A stretch of DNA of 64,000 nucleotides from Lophium mytilinum (Eukaryota; Ascomycota; Dothideomycetes; Mytilinidiales; Mytilinidiaceae). Of the stretch, positions 10,547-20,925 are shown one piece after another; position 1 is the stretch's first letter, and every line of letters starts with the position of its first letter. Location: positions 131,609-195,608 of the forward strand of contig MU004199.1 of NCBI GenBank assembly GCA_010093605.1, in the 5' to 3' direction. Under the pieces are notes generated by a model. It made no database searches. It was not told the DNA's origin and saw only the letters and a list, made by a program, of their open reading frames with translations. The position numbers and the translations under genes are program-made.

Positions 10547-13500
10547 ATGTAGCCGTGGCTACCACTTTTACTTCTGGGCACCCTACTTCGACTCATTTCG
10601 CCCTTTCTTCGCTTCTACACATACCCCTTTTGGGAAGACTTTTGATGGCCCCCCTGGCCGGGTGTTGGAGGGCAACAACGGTGTTCTAGAGAACAAAACT
10701 CAAAGCTCGCTCAAACAGGGGTTTCCGGAGTCAGCAACACACGTTTATATTCCATTCATATCTTCTCCGCGACGCAGCCTGTCAAGCCGTCGATCTGCAT
10801 TTTAACGCGCTTCGCAAAGATATTAAACCTGTCAATCTAGAGGAAAATGGGATTTGGATTTTGATGATGACCCCCTTGTTTTCGGAAACTGGATTTGGAT
10901 CGATGCGACCGGGCTTTCACGAATGTCATGATATACTGTTATACCTCCGTACTCTCGTTTTCAGGCTTTTTTGAAACGATGGCTGTACACTCTTCTTCTT
11001 TTGATGCGTTGCACGGGGTCGATCGCGATGCCAGGCTTGGTGGCTAGCATGATCGCATGCTTTAGATTCCAATTTGATTGCTCATACATACAGTCCACCT
11101 CACGTTCCCTGCCATTGCGTGAAATTAACACCTACGCGTCGTGTCGTGACTCTCTAGTGCGACCCCCGTGGCGTGCTGCTGTCGTCCCCTATCTGCGCCC
11201 GGACGCTGTGCCGTGGGGTGTCTGTGGTGGGGCAGGGTGGGTGGGTGGTGTGTGGGTGGGAGGTTGTGTCGTCGTCGTCGTCACCCCGTTTCGAAACCCG
11301 AAGCCCGGTCGCAGACTTAAGAAATACACAAGCTCTCATCCTACCATTCCTTCGCGCCCGCACACCACTTCAATCCATCCTTCCCGCTTCCTAAACACTC
11401 CAACCCCGATCCCTTCTTCTGGGTGTTTTGCACCCTGAATCCCAGCCCTACCTACGAGCCGCGCGCGTCTTGAGTCTCGCTAGTCGATCGCGCAAATCCT
11501 TCCTTCGCGATCGTCGCGGCGGGCGGGTGGCTGGGTGGGCGGGTGAGTGGCATGATGGGTGGACATGGCTACAAGCATATCAAGCAAATCTAGCAAATCT
11601 GTCTATCTTGATCTTTTCTGGCATTCTTGAACGCTCGTCTATCTTGCGCATCGCAGTTCCCTTTGATGCCAGTTTTGCGACGGCGGCAGATCTCAGCGGG
11701 CGCATCCTCGCCGCAGCCACCCGTCCGGCCCGCTGCCACCACACCACCCCGCGGATCTCGTATTCATTCTGCTGACCATGCAACGATTTGCGGATGGGGG
11801 AAGAGGCCGCAGAGACGGTCGTTGGTTAGGCTAAGTCTTTCTGATCGGCTATTCATATCTATTGCCTCTACGACAGCCCTTGTCGTAGCAGTTTCTGTTG
11901 CGATCGTATCCTTCGTTGTAGCTTGGGTAGTTCCAAGCCCTCACGCGGAGCATGAAAAAGGCGGCACTCATACTGATTCCTGAAGCCGGGGATGGATGAG
12001 GACGCATGTATGCCACTGCCTAGGCCATCTCAATATCACTTGAGAAATCAAAACTGGATGAAAGCTGTTCTCTTTTCTCATGCTTCGCATGGCCCTGGAG
12101 GTTCACGTCCGTTGATCGAGCTTAAAACACAACTTTCTACTGACAGTAGCCCTGACAAGCACAAGTAAGATTAGCTTCGGATCCGTGTTGCATAGCAAGT
12201 GTCATTGTATCTTGAAGCCTGTGGTCTTCCTATGGAAGAGTTGAGTGAGAGTCACGTGACAATGGCTCTAGTAGGGCTGTATGTTCTGGTGATTTCATTT
12301 TACCAGTCTCTTTCCCAGTCATTGAATCCGTAATCAATTTGGAAGGCTTCATTCTCTGCGGTTTATAGCCATGATCTTTCAGAGAGCCTTAAGATTTGTT
12401 CTGCCTCAGTGATCCATCCGGCGATTTTGCTTGTAGCACTCTCTTACAACATTTTGTTACCTTTGTCATCTTGGAACTCTCTGTACTTGAATTCTCTTCT
12501 GCGTTCCCTTCGACGCATTTTCGCTCCGAATCATTCATAGTGATAAACATACGCAGAAAAGGGTACGACCGACTGTATTGAATGAGATTACACGAACGTC
12601 CACCTTGGCATGCTAGAAGGTCCCCTAAACCCGTCATCGTAACGGTGGGCCCGGATCCGAGTTATAAGGTCCGGATTCGAGTTGTCAGGCGCCGACGGGC
12701 CCCACACATTTGGTTGATGGGCGTGACCTGATACGCTCGAACACGTAAGGTTAGGATAGCGTGCCAAGGTGAGCGTAAGGTTGTGTGCGGAAAAGGGTAA
12801 CACTAACGCGGGGAATGGTACTACCCAGGATACGACTAATCCCAAATATTTCAACTGATATAGAATGACCTGAACTAAGCGAGAAGGAAAAGAGGACGCT
12901 GTAGTCCGCCAATTCGGACTTGGAATTTAACATTTTCAGAGCCTCAGTCCGTACTGAACGCTTACGGTGGGAATTCCTTTACAGTCTACCGCAAGACGAG
13001 TTATCTATTACTCGCAAACTGGCGCCGCGCCTATTGGTAATCGGATGATTCTGGTCCTCTACACTCCCACTTCCCCAACTTGTACGCTCACCGGATCTTT
13101 TTCCCATACCTCGTGCATCATCTCACGCCAGCACCACCGCACCGCCGTCCTACCTGTCTTAAGAAATTCGCATCAATTGCACGGAACCCACGTTAGCATG
13201 CCGACTCACTAATCTCGAGTTGTTCAGTGGACGACGATTGACACACACATCCTCATCGAACAAATCACCATTGGGAAGCAAACCCAGAACACCATTATCA
13301 ACTTCCCGAAACGTCCATGTGCTACCTCTCCTTGGAATGTCATTCTAGAATGCCAATGTGGATCACCCCATATTTCTGACCACTTCCCTACTCCCGCATC
13401 CCTAAGTATGTATGGGCGGATCCGTGATCATTGTGGACAAACCGACGGGACCCGACTACTGTAAACGGGTCGTCTGCTCAAGCCGTCAGCTTGGTATGTC

Positions 13501-13593
13501 AAACGCCTCAAGATATATAAAGTCCCCAAATCACTAAATGCAGAACCAGAAAGCATCTTCTCTCCCAGCTCTACCGAACACAAATCCGCAATC
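10547..13593. other. 3-kb gene-poor region
   Basis: No gene is supported over 3 kb. A G/T-rich low-complexity stretch lies at 11213-11285 and (tcg)n at 11269-11282. Open frames at 10971-11983 lack family resemblance; one at 11627-11983 ends in a hydrophobic stretch (STTALVVAVSVAIVSFVVAW) but has no coding context. A TATATAAA at 13514-13521 lies 80 bp upstream of the first trio gene and is its probable TATA box. Confidence 0.5.
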
Positions 13594-14290
13594 ATGCTCC
13601 CCACCTCACGGTTTCTAGCATTGCTCTTGGGCGTCCTCGCCTTCGTATTCTCCACCACCTACGCCGCAGCTGTGCCCAACGCCTCACGTTCTGATCCGGA
13701 GCATGGAGGCCATCTTGTCCGCGTGCCGATGGACGGCGAAGACGAGATCGCGTACGGTACACCCCCTTCTTCTCTCCTTCCCATTCCCTTATCCTTCGCA
13801 TCAATCATACTCTTCTCTCCTTTCCACCCTTCTCTCCTTCCCATTATTCCCTCGTTCTCTTTTCTCTCACCTCGCCTCGACTCCATCCCACCGATCCTCC
13901 TCCTCCCCCATACTCACTCCATCTAGCAACACCACCACTTTAGAGAGCCGCATCAGCTCCCTCCACGGCTACATTTGGAAGACGGAATGCACGGGCGACT
14001 ACTTCATCTGGAGAGACGTCACGACGGGGTGTATTACATACCAAAGCAACGGTCACCAGGAGAGAATGTATAGTCTATGTACGCCCCCTTTGCATTCTGC
14101 TATACTTCTCCCTATACAGGGCTAATATTTCTCGGTTGGTTACGTAGATCTTGAGAGAGGGTGTGCAGTGAAGTTCTTCGAGAAGCTGAACTGCGGCTCG
14201 GACAGTGATGCGATCGCACATCTCAACTGGAACACGGCGGGGTGTTTTGGGTGGGATTTGGGGTTTATGAGCTTTTATGCGAATTGTTGA
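13594..14290 (+). CDS. Small cysteine-rich secreted protein, trio copy A
   Basis: First of three tandem paralogues, 150 residues, family unknown to me. Exons are 13594-13751, 13927-14078 and 14148-14290. An N-terminal signal peptide of about 26 residues (MLPTSRFLALLLGVLAFVF onward) is followed by a short pro-like segment GGHLVRVPMDGEDEIA shared with the other copies. The mature part has six cysteines in the pattern ECTGDYFIW, GC, GCAVKFF, NC, GC, and a final MSFYANC at the stop. The first intron is phase 2, as in all copies. Unlike copies B and C it has no intron after the TGC(I/Y)T motif but has one after RMYSL. Small size, secretion and paired cysteines suit an apoplastic or effector-like role, which is inference only. 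Confidence 0.85.
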
Positions 14291-15509
14291 GGGCGCAACA
14301 CTATAGGTTCCCCCATGGGTGGAAGTTTTTAGGTTACGAGTGTGTCAAGTGGCTGTGGCATCCATCTGAAGGGCTTGAGCACTCTGGACTTTCCTTTCTA
14401 TTTGCTTTTCTCATCTTTCGAGTTTCCCGAGTACGAAACGATCCACTCAAATCCTGTTGGTCGCTCATTCTTTTCTTGCTCTATGCTTGTTTCCACTTTA
14501 CCCAGGCGATCCTTCAACGATTCCTCTTCAATATCCTCTATCCGCATCTGACAGTCATTTCTGATCTCCCCCTTTTATTTCTGTCACATCTCTCAAGGTC
14601 GCAGGTTAAGAACAACCTTCTAGAAAGATACGGTACTTTGATATTTCCAGCTTGGCTCTAGCCTCGCTCTTGAACCGTCTGTCTCTTCTGCCGCCGTTCA
14701 CGATTCTAGACAGAAGTGAATACAATCTAGCATTATCGAAACCGTGAAGAGCATATACGTCTTACAGTACTCCGAAAATCTAAAATAAATTACTTCCCCA
14801 GGAATCGACCCCGAATACTGATCTGCAGATTCCCAACCTCTAATGCTCTCGCGGATGCCGACTGCCCCAGGTCCGCCGCTAAGACAGTTTGCTAGTCTAA
14901 ACATTCAGAAGCACGATAAAAGAGGGGAAGCGATATAGGAAATTTGGGTAGAATCGCTATCCACGATCATACAGTCTTATCTTCCAGCTTAAAATAAACC
15001 AACGCCTTCCTCTTTCCACGATTTACCGGCAGTCGCACTCTCTAAACCACGATAGTATCATAAAGCCAACTCTTTAGAGTTTCGCGATGCTACACAAAAA
15101 GCGCGTTAGTCCTCCGATTACTAAGTTCGTATTAGCGAACCGGAAGCCCGAGTAGGGCGAGTACAGATCGCAAAGCGGTCTGCGCAAGTCCCAAACAGTG
15201 GTAAATCGTTCTCCACTAGCGACCGCGAGGCCACCGACCCGCACGTTCTCAGCACGTGGACCAACTATTCGCGAGCATAGTCATGAAGAAGGCTGGAGAC
15301 GCCGCTACCACCTTCCTGAAATATATCGAAGAACCGCACTGACCTAATGCTGACCACGTATGTCCCCACATCTCCACACTGCGAAAGAATGGTTCGGTCA
15401 CGCCGTAAGCCCAGGTCATCCTCCAACGTCTACAATTATATAAAGCCCCTAGACCGCGTAGAAACAAAAAGACTCACCTCTCCTGACTTCACTAGACACC
15501 CCAGCAATT
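14291..15509. promoter_or_regulatory. Spacer between trio copies A and B
   Basis: Holds no gene. At 15122-15210 lies a block that recurs upstream of copy C at 16356-16440 (starting TAAGTTCGTATTAG), and at 15344-15360 a second shared block (CTAATGCTGACCACGT). These are probably remains of a duplicated promoter unit. A TATATAAA at 15437-15444 lies 73 bp upstream of the copy B ATG. Confidence 0.6.
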
Positions 15510-16207
15510 ATGCATTCCATTTCCCGTCTCCTCCCCCTCCTCCTAGCCATCCTCCATTCTCACCTCACCACCAACGCCGCCGCGCTCCCCGAAGGCGAGG
15601 GCCATCTCGTCCGCGTGTCAATGGATGGTGAAGATGAGATAGCGTATGCCATTCTCTTTCCATCCCCTTTCCATCCCCCTTCCCGCCACTCGCCTCAGTC
15701 TATCCCTATCACCTCGTTCATATCGCAATCCACCTAACACCAGCATCAGGAACACCACGAACATCGAAGCCCGCAGCACTAATATCCACGGCTACCAGTG
15801 GCAGCGCGATTGCACGGGCGACTACTACATCTGGACGGGCGTATCCTCGGGATGCTATACGTACGCATTCCATCTTCCAATCCTGAGTTCCCTAGCTCCC
15901 CCAATCCCTCGAGACACTTGAAGTCCCCCTTTCTTCCCCAACCCCCGAATCCCAGTCTCAGACACCTCGTCCGAACCCCCAACTACCTACCCACCCATCT
16001 TACCCCGCTAATACGTACAGCTACTGGACCAACGGCGTGCAGGACCGGATGTACAGCATCTACCTCGAGGGGGGCTGTGTGGTGCACTTCTTCAACAAGA
16101 ATAACTGTGGAGACGGGGATGACTGGATTGATAGTATCAACTGGGATAAGGGAGGGTGTCGGGGGGCGTTGAGTGGAGGGTTTATGAGTTTTCATGCGAG
16201 CTGTTAG
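15510..16207 (+). CDS. Small cysteine-rich secreted protein, trio copy B
   Basis: Second tandem paralogue, 143 residues. Exons are 15510-15643, 15750-15860 and 16021-16207, both introns in phase 2. Signal peptide of about 25 residues (MHSISRLLPLLLAILHSHL onward), then EGHLVRVSMDGEDEIA as in copy A. Mature domain: HGYQWQRDCTGDYYIW, GCYTYWTNGVQDRMYSIYLE, GGCVVHFF, NNC, GGC, FMSFHASC at the stop; six cysteines at the same places as in copy A. The second intron splits the Thr codon of GCYT and is shared with copy C but absent from copy A; the intron that copy A has further on is absent here. The trailing acceptor is preceded by CGCTAAT, a good branch site. Confidence 0.85.
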
Positions 16208-16696
16208 GGAGGGAGTGAGAGGGAGAGCGAATTAAAAGGACTGGGAGTGTGCTGTTGTAAGGGAGGAAGACAAGAGAGCAAGAATGAAGGCGCGGGAACT
16301 AAAGGAACTAAAAGAGTGCGTCGGGAGATATTCCACAATACTCCAGGTACAATAGTAAGTTCGTATTAGTGGCCGGAAGACCGAGTAGAGCGAGTATAGA
16401 TCGTAGAGCGGTCCGCGCAAGATGTGAATAGTGGATAGCGAGACTATTTATGAGGAACTCTCGGGACTCCGCTATACAGGTACCGCTTTCCCGAAGTACG
16501 GTTTTAGACCTCTGCTAATGCTGACCACGTCCCCACATCCCTATATCTCAAACGCGAGCCTTAAAATAACTCTGCTGTAGCTCAAGCGACCCAACGCCAA
16601 TATCTCTCGAATACAAAGCCCGCAACGCACCCCTAAACGTAAAATCAGAAAAAACGTACCTCGTCTACTCTACTACAAACCGCCCCGCCAGCAACC
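16208..16696. promoter_or_regulatory. Spacer between trio copies B and C
   Basis: Upstream region of copy C. It contains second copies of the two blocks found upstream of copy B: 16356-16440 and 16514-16530. No TATATAAA equivalent is seen here, only TTAAAATAA near 16560. No gene. Confidence 0.6.
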
Positions 16697-17314
16697 ATGC
16701 TCTCCACCTCCCGTCTCCTCCCCCTCCCCCTCCCCCTCCCCCTCCCCCTCCTCGCCATCACCACCGCCGCCGCACCCCCCTTAGCCGCTGGCCATCTCGT
16801 GCGCGTACCGCTAGACAGCAACGTCGAGCCAGCGTAAGCGTCCCGAACGACTCTCGTGCTCACACTCTAACCCCACAACCCACAACCCTCAGCACGGCGA
16901 CGCCCATCATGCTCGCAGCCCGCAGCCCCATCACCATCCACGGCTATCCCTCCCCCCGTGACTGCACGGGCGACTACTATATCTGGAAGGATGTGAGCGC
17001 GGGGTGCTACACGTATGTTTGCCCCCTTTCCTCCGTCTCCCCCCCTCACCTCTCTCTTTCTCTCTTTCTCTCTTTTAGGTCCGAGCCACCAACGCGCCCC
17101 CCGCCCACCCTCACCGCCCGATAACGCGCACAGCTACTGGGCCGACGGCGTGCAAGAGCGCTTGCACAGCGTTTACCTCGAGGGGGCGTGCGAAGTGGTG
17201 TTCTTCGAGTCGCTGGACTGTGGCGGGGATATGCTGTACGGCACCGTGTTCCCGGGCGGGAGCTGCCAGGGGGAGGTTAGAGGGGAGTTTATGAGTTTTA
17301 GGACGGATTGTTGA
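16697..17314 (+). CDS. Small cysteine-rich secreted protein, trio copy C
   Basis: Third tandem paralogue, 145 residues. Exons are 16697-16833, 16893-17012 and 17134-17314, introns phase 2 as in copy B. The signal peptide contains an expanded Leu-Pro run (LLPLPLPLPLPLL) encoded by a CCCCCT hexamer repeat. AGHLVRVPLD follows, then HGYPSPRDCTGDYYIW, GCYTYWADGVQERLHSVYLE, GACEVVFF, LDC, GSC and FMSFRTDC at the stop. The six cysteines are kept, while the region between the fourth and fifth differs more from copies A and B, so this copy is the more diverged. It converges with the acetyltransferase gene that ends 216 bp downstream. Confidence 0.85.
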
Positions 17315-17529
17315 GGGGATATGAAGCGGGAGCGAGGAGCTCGTCTTCGGGGAGGAGAAGAGCAGACAAGAATAGAGGAGAGAGAGTTTCCCTTGCAAAG
17401 AACACAGCGAACGCAGCAGGAAACCAGCCGAGCAATAGTTCACACAGCCCTCATTCGACAACTACTCTACCTACCGCTCTCCAAACCCCAACCAAAAAGC
17501 CCCGTCCCCAACCCCCCTCAGCCCTCTCC

Positions 17530-18312
17530 TCACTCCACCACCTCCATCACAACCCCATACCTCGTGCACCACCTCCCTCTTCCCTCCTCCGTCTCCCCCG
17601 CATCCCCCGGCACACCCCCCGGATCCCCATTCGCCACAAACGCCTCCGAAAGCGTGCACCCCCCGACCCTGCTAAACCCCTGCCGCGCATACATCCCTGC
17701 CATCTTCTCCGCGCAAAACAACCGCACCCGCGCCCTCTCCCCTGACACCGTCCGTCCCCTCGCATAATCCACCACAGCGCGTATCAGCACCCTTGCAAGC
17801 CCCCGCCCGCGGTGCGCCGGCGCCGTGTACAGCGCGTTGAGATGCCAGCGTGTCTCGCCGGCTTCCTCGACGCGCTGCCCGCTGAGGGGCAGGAAGTAGG
17901 CGGCGTAGGGGGTGGGGCCGCGGAGGGCGATGAGGCCGGCCCAGTCGCTGGATAGGAGGAGTTTCACGGCTGCGTCTTCGTCTTTCGCGTCTGGTTCGGA
18001 GATAGGGGTAGGGGTAGCGAGGAGGGCGAAGTCGTTGGCGTCGGGGTGGCTGAGGCGGGCCGACCAGACGGAGAGGGGGTGGGTGGATTCCGCGGCGTAG
18101 GTGGTGGCGAAGGCGGTGGGTTCGGCGGCGAGGGCGGCGAGGCGGACGGCGCGGTATTTGGTGGCGAGGGCGGGGAGGTGGGTGGGGTTTTTGGGGAGGC
18201 GGAGAGGGGTGTAGTGGAGATCTGGTGCGGGAGCGGGAGTAGTTGATTTGGCGGGAGGGGGGATGGGCTGTGATGGCACGGTGTCGGCTTTGCGGCCAGT
18301 GAGGTCGGTCAT
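17530..18312 (-). CDS. GNAT-family N-acetyltransferase
   Basis: Transfers acetyl from acetyl-CoA to an unknown amine or protein substrate. Single exon of 260 residues. The acetyl-CoA binding motif A is visible as LNALYTAPAHRGRGLARVLI, with the R-G-R-G-L-A pyrophosphate loop near residues 165-172, followed by a helix (RAVVDYARGR) and the beta-strand RVRLFCAE with the GMYARQGF motif typical of motif B. The first 30 or so residues are Pro/Thr-rich and probably disordered. The stop lies close to the convergent end of trio copy C. The function cannot be refined beyond family. Confidence 0.9.
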   Translation of the reverse strand: MTDLTGRKADTVPSQPIPPPAKSTTPAPAPDLHYTPLRLPKNPTHLPALATKYRAVRLAALAAEPTAFATTYAAESTHPLSVWSARLSHPDANDFALLATPTPISEPDAKDEDAAVKLLLSSDWAGLIALRGPTPYAAYFLPLSGQRVEEAGETRWHLNALYTAPAHRGRGLARVLIRAVVDYARGRTVSGERARVRLFCAEKMAGMYARQGFSRVGGCTLSEAFVANGDPGGVPGDAGETEEGRGRWCTRYGVVMEVVE

Positions 18313-19449
18313 GGTGTGTAAGGGATGGATTGTATTTGGGTGTGGGTATGCGTGATTGTGACGCGTCTTTGCCTCTGGAGACTAGGTATTTCGTGAGCAA
18401 TGAGAGTAGATTTCAAGGGTGTGTGAACCTACTTTTATAGTGTAAATGAAGCGAGGAAGTGGAGGTTTCTAATTTTCCGAAATTTATATCGAAGTGTCGG
18501 ATTTGTCGGAGACCCTCTTGGTATCGGAGAAAATGGTGTCGGAGAAAATGGTGTCGGAGAAGAGACGAAAACCTATGACACCGACAGATGTAGCAAGATA
18601 GATATGAAGAGCTTGATATAAGAGAAAAAACTTAATATGATGAGTGGCTTTTATGCTGAAGTGCTGGATCCGCCCACCGATTATCAAGTTTGCAGCGCTC
18701 ATTATGAGTCGAACTCTTATCCCGAGCACGCTATTGTGGGGCTAGCGCTTATGTGGAATATTGTCATGCCAGGCTGCGCACAATGGAACTCCCTTTGGTA
18801 CTAAAAGTGTGGTACAAGACGGGATGCTCTGTACATCATCCTATCTACATGTCTTCAGCAACTACTGTCGCAAGTCGTGAGTTACGCATAAATCAACCAT
18901 TTTGGCAGAAGAAGTCTACATCAGTCCTCCTGATCGCGTTTAGAGATTAAGCTTGATTGGAGAAAGAAGGCCGGAGAGGCGAAGTAGAAGAGAAGGAGGT
19001 TTCCTGAACGGAAGGGTTCATGGTGGCAGTTGTGATAAGGTTTATATTAGCTCCACGTGACGAAGTGGGGCACACGTGATCATTAATTTCACTTGCAACG
19101 GTAGACATGCCCCAGATGGAGTGACCGAGTATGTTTGAATGCTTATTTTGCTCCTTTACCTGGATGGTCCTAATGCACGGGGGAAGCCTGAAGTCGTCTC
19201 TGAGAAAGCAAACGCTGAGATATGCCGTCCCATGCCATCCCACCAACATCCTAATGCACGTCCTTAATGCTTTATACCTCCCAAGTTCTTCTCGTAGATC
19301 TGAACAATTGGAAGATGAGATGAGAGAACAAATCGAACACCAGACGCCAGAAAGCCTTGAAGAGAAGCCCATGATGCCAATGCTATTCGAGGTCGTGCCC
19401 ATGCTGCTTCGTTCAGAGCATGCTATGAGATGGGGAATAGGAGTTGTCC
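18313..19449. other. Intergenic with a short 15-bp tandem repeat
   Basis: No gene is supported. At about 18510-18560 a 15-bp unit (GGTGTCGGAGAAAAT and variants) is repeated about three times. Open frames at 18947-19514 on both strands have no family character. Confidence 0.5.
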
Positions 19450-20925
19450 TCAGTCATTCATCTTGGCAAACAGGATGCCAGCTGCAAACTCCACGTTCCC
19501 CTGCGTCTGGTTGAGAGCCTGAATGGCTTCGCCCTTTGAGAATCCTAAATTCTGCAGCTGGTCGATAGCTTCCTGAGGCCATGTAGGGGAGGATTGTTGC
19601 TGCGGCGCAGCTTGTGGTTGTGATCGAGCGGGTGCAGAGCCTACTGGCCGACCCGCGCCTTGGAAGTTAGCTCCCGAGCCTGACGCCACTGCCGAGCTGC
19701 CTGCAGCTGTCGCCCCTGCAGGTCTGACGGCGCCGGATTTGGCACCAATTTCGGTGCCATTCGGACCAGACACGGTGGGCTCGTTCATGACAGCCTCTTC
19801 GAAGCTCTTGGGGATCTCGGACTCTGGTAGGAACGGCACCTCGATGCCCTGGAAGCAGAGAGCGTTCTTCTCGAGGTCGATTTTGGCTTTGTACCGCTTG
19901 AGCATGTCCAGACCGAAGAGCAAATCAACGTCCTTGCCCTCCATCACAGTGAATGCGCACGGCATGATCGCATCTCCAATCTTGATCTCGGCGTGATGCA
20001 CACGTCCTAGAATCTTGGCTGTTCCAACTCCCTTGGCTACACCCTCGTACCGGACATCGATCAGTCGCATGATGCCGCAAGCCTTGGCGCAGTCAGGAGA
20101 CATAATCGTAGCCTGAGCACCAGAGTCGACGAAGGCCTTGACTGGGTGGCCATTCACCTCAGCGTTGATGTAGAGCATAGTGACTCTGGCAAAGACTGCA
20201 TCTGTTAGCTATAGTCATGACGTAGGTGTTGTCGAGCTTACCCTCCGGGTTGTTCTCATACGCATGCTGCAGATTCTCCACAACGCGATCCTGCCGGATC
20301 ATCTCCTCGATCTTCCGCTGCGCCTCGATGTTGAAGGGGTCTTCGTTGAGCAGGGCGATCTGGTTCTGGCGCTCGCGCTCACGCTCTTCCTCCTGCTGTC
20401 TCATGGCCGTGTATAGCTCCCTCCAGCGATTTGGGTCGTTGACGGCGCTGGCCAGCTCTGGCTGCTGCTCGTGGAGGTTCGCAATAGCTGCGGGGTCGCC
20501 GGCAAAGCGCAGTCGCACAGTTTCTAGCTCGTCCGAATTCACCTCTCCTCGCCGCCGTGCACCACCCTGAGGGCGAGCAGCGGGCCGTCCTCCTTGCGCA
20601 GGCTGCCCGGGCCGCCGGATGAGCATCGCCAGCATCTCACCATCGTTGATGCCGGCAGCCTCGAGTGTCTGGGAGTCGTTGTTCAGTGGCCGGCCGTTGA
20701 GGTAGAACAGCTGCGACTGTGGGGGAAAGTTGGTCTCGCCCTGAACAAAGGCCTTGAGGTCTTGCACGGTGAGTCCGGGTGGTAGGTCGAGGTGGAGGAG
20801 CTCCTGGTCCGACTGCTCGTCGGGGGCGTTGATGGATATGGTGACGCGGGGCCTGGGAGGGTTAGCAGACAGCGCTGTGGTTTCAAGGCGTCGCACAGGA
20901 ACGGCGCGGGGCGGGAGGCTCACAT
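19450..20925 (-). CDS. DDI1: Ubiquitin shuttle and retroviral-type aspartyl protease Ddi1
   Basis: Carries ubiquitinated clients to the proteasome and acts as an aspartyl protease on heavily ubiquitinated proteins; cytosolic and nuclear. It is a conserved host gene, not a viral remnant. 454 residues: N-terminal ubiquitin-like domain (about 1-75), a central helical region with a Gln/Arg-rich stretch (about 150-190), the protease domain with catalytic DSGA at Asp230, and a C-terminal UBA domain (IDQLQNLGFSKGEAIQALN). Exons are 20925-20924, 20852-20242 and 20201-19450. The first coding exon holds only AT of the start codon: donor GTGAGC follows directly, and a TGCTAAC branch point and CCCAG acceptor supply the G before CCCCGC. 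The third exon must start after TAACAG, giving DAVFARVTMLYIN; a later AG would break the frame. Confidence 0.93.

Noticed and set aside
10971-11983. Open frames up to 155 codons, one with a hydrophobic segment
   Set aside because: Low-complexity G/T-rich and Pro/Arg-rich translation, no family, no splice context.
19450-20925. Retroviral-type protease signature as a sign of an integrated element
   Set aside because: The domain sits between ubiquitin-like and UBA domains with introns; it is the conserved host gene DDI1.
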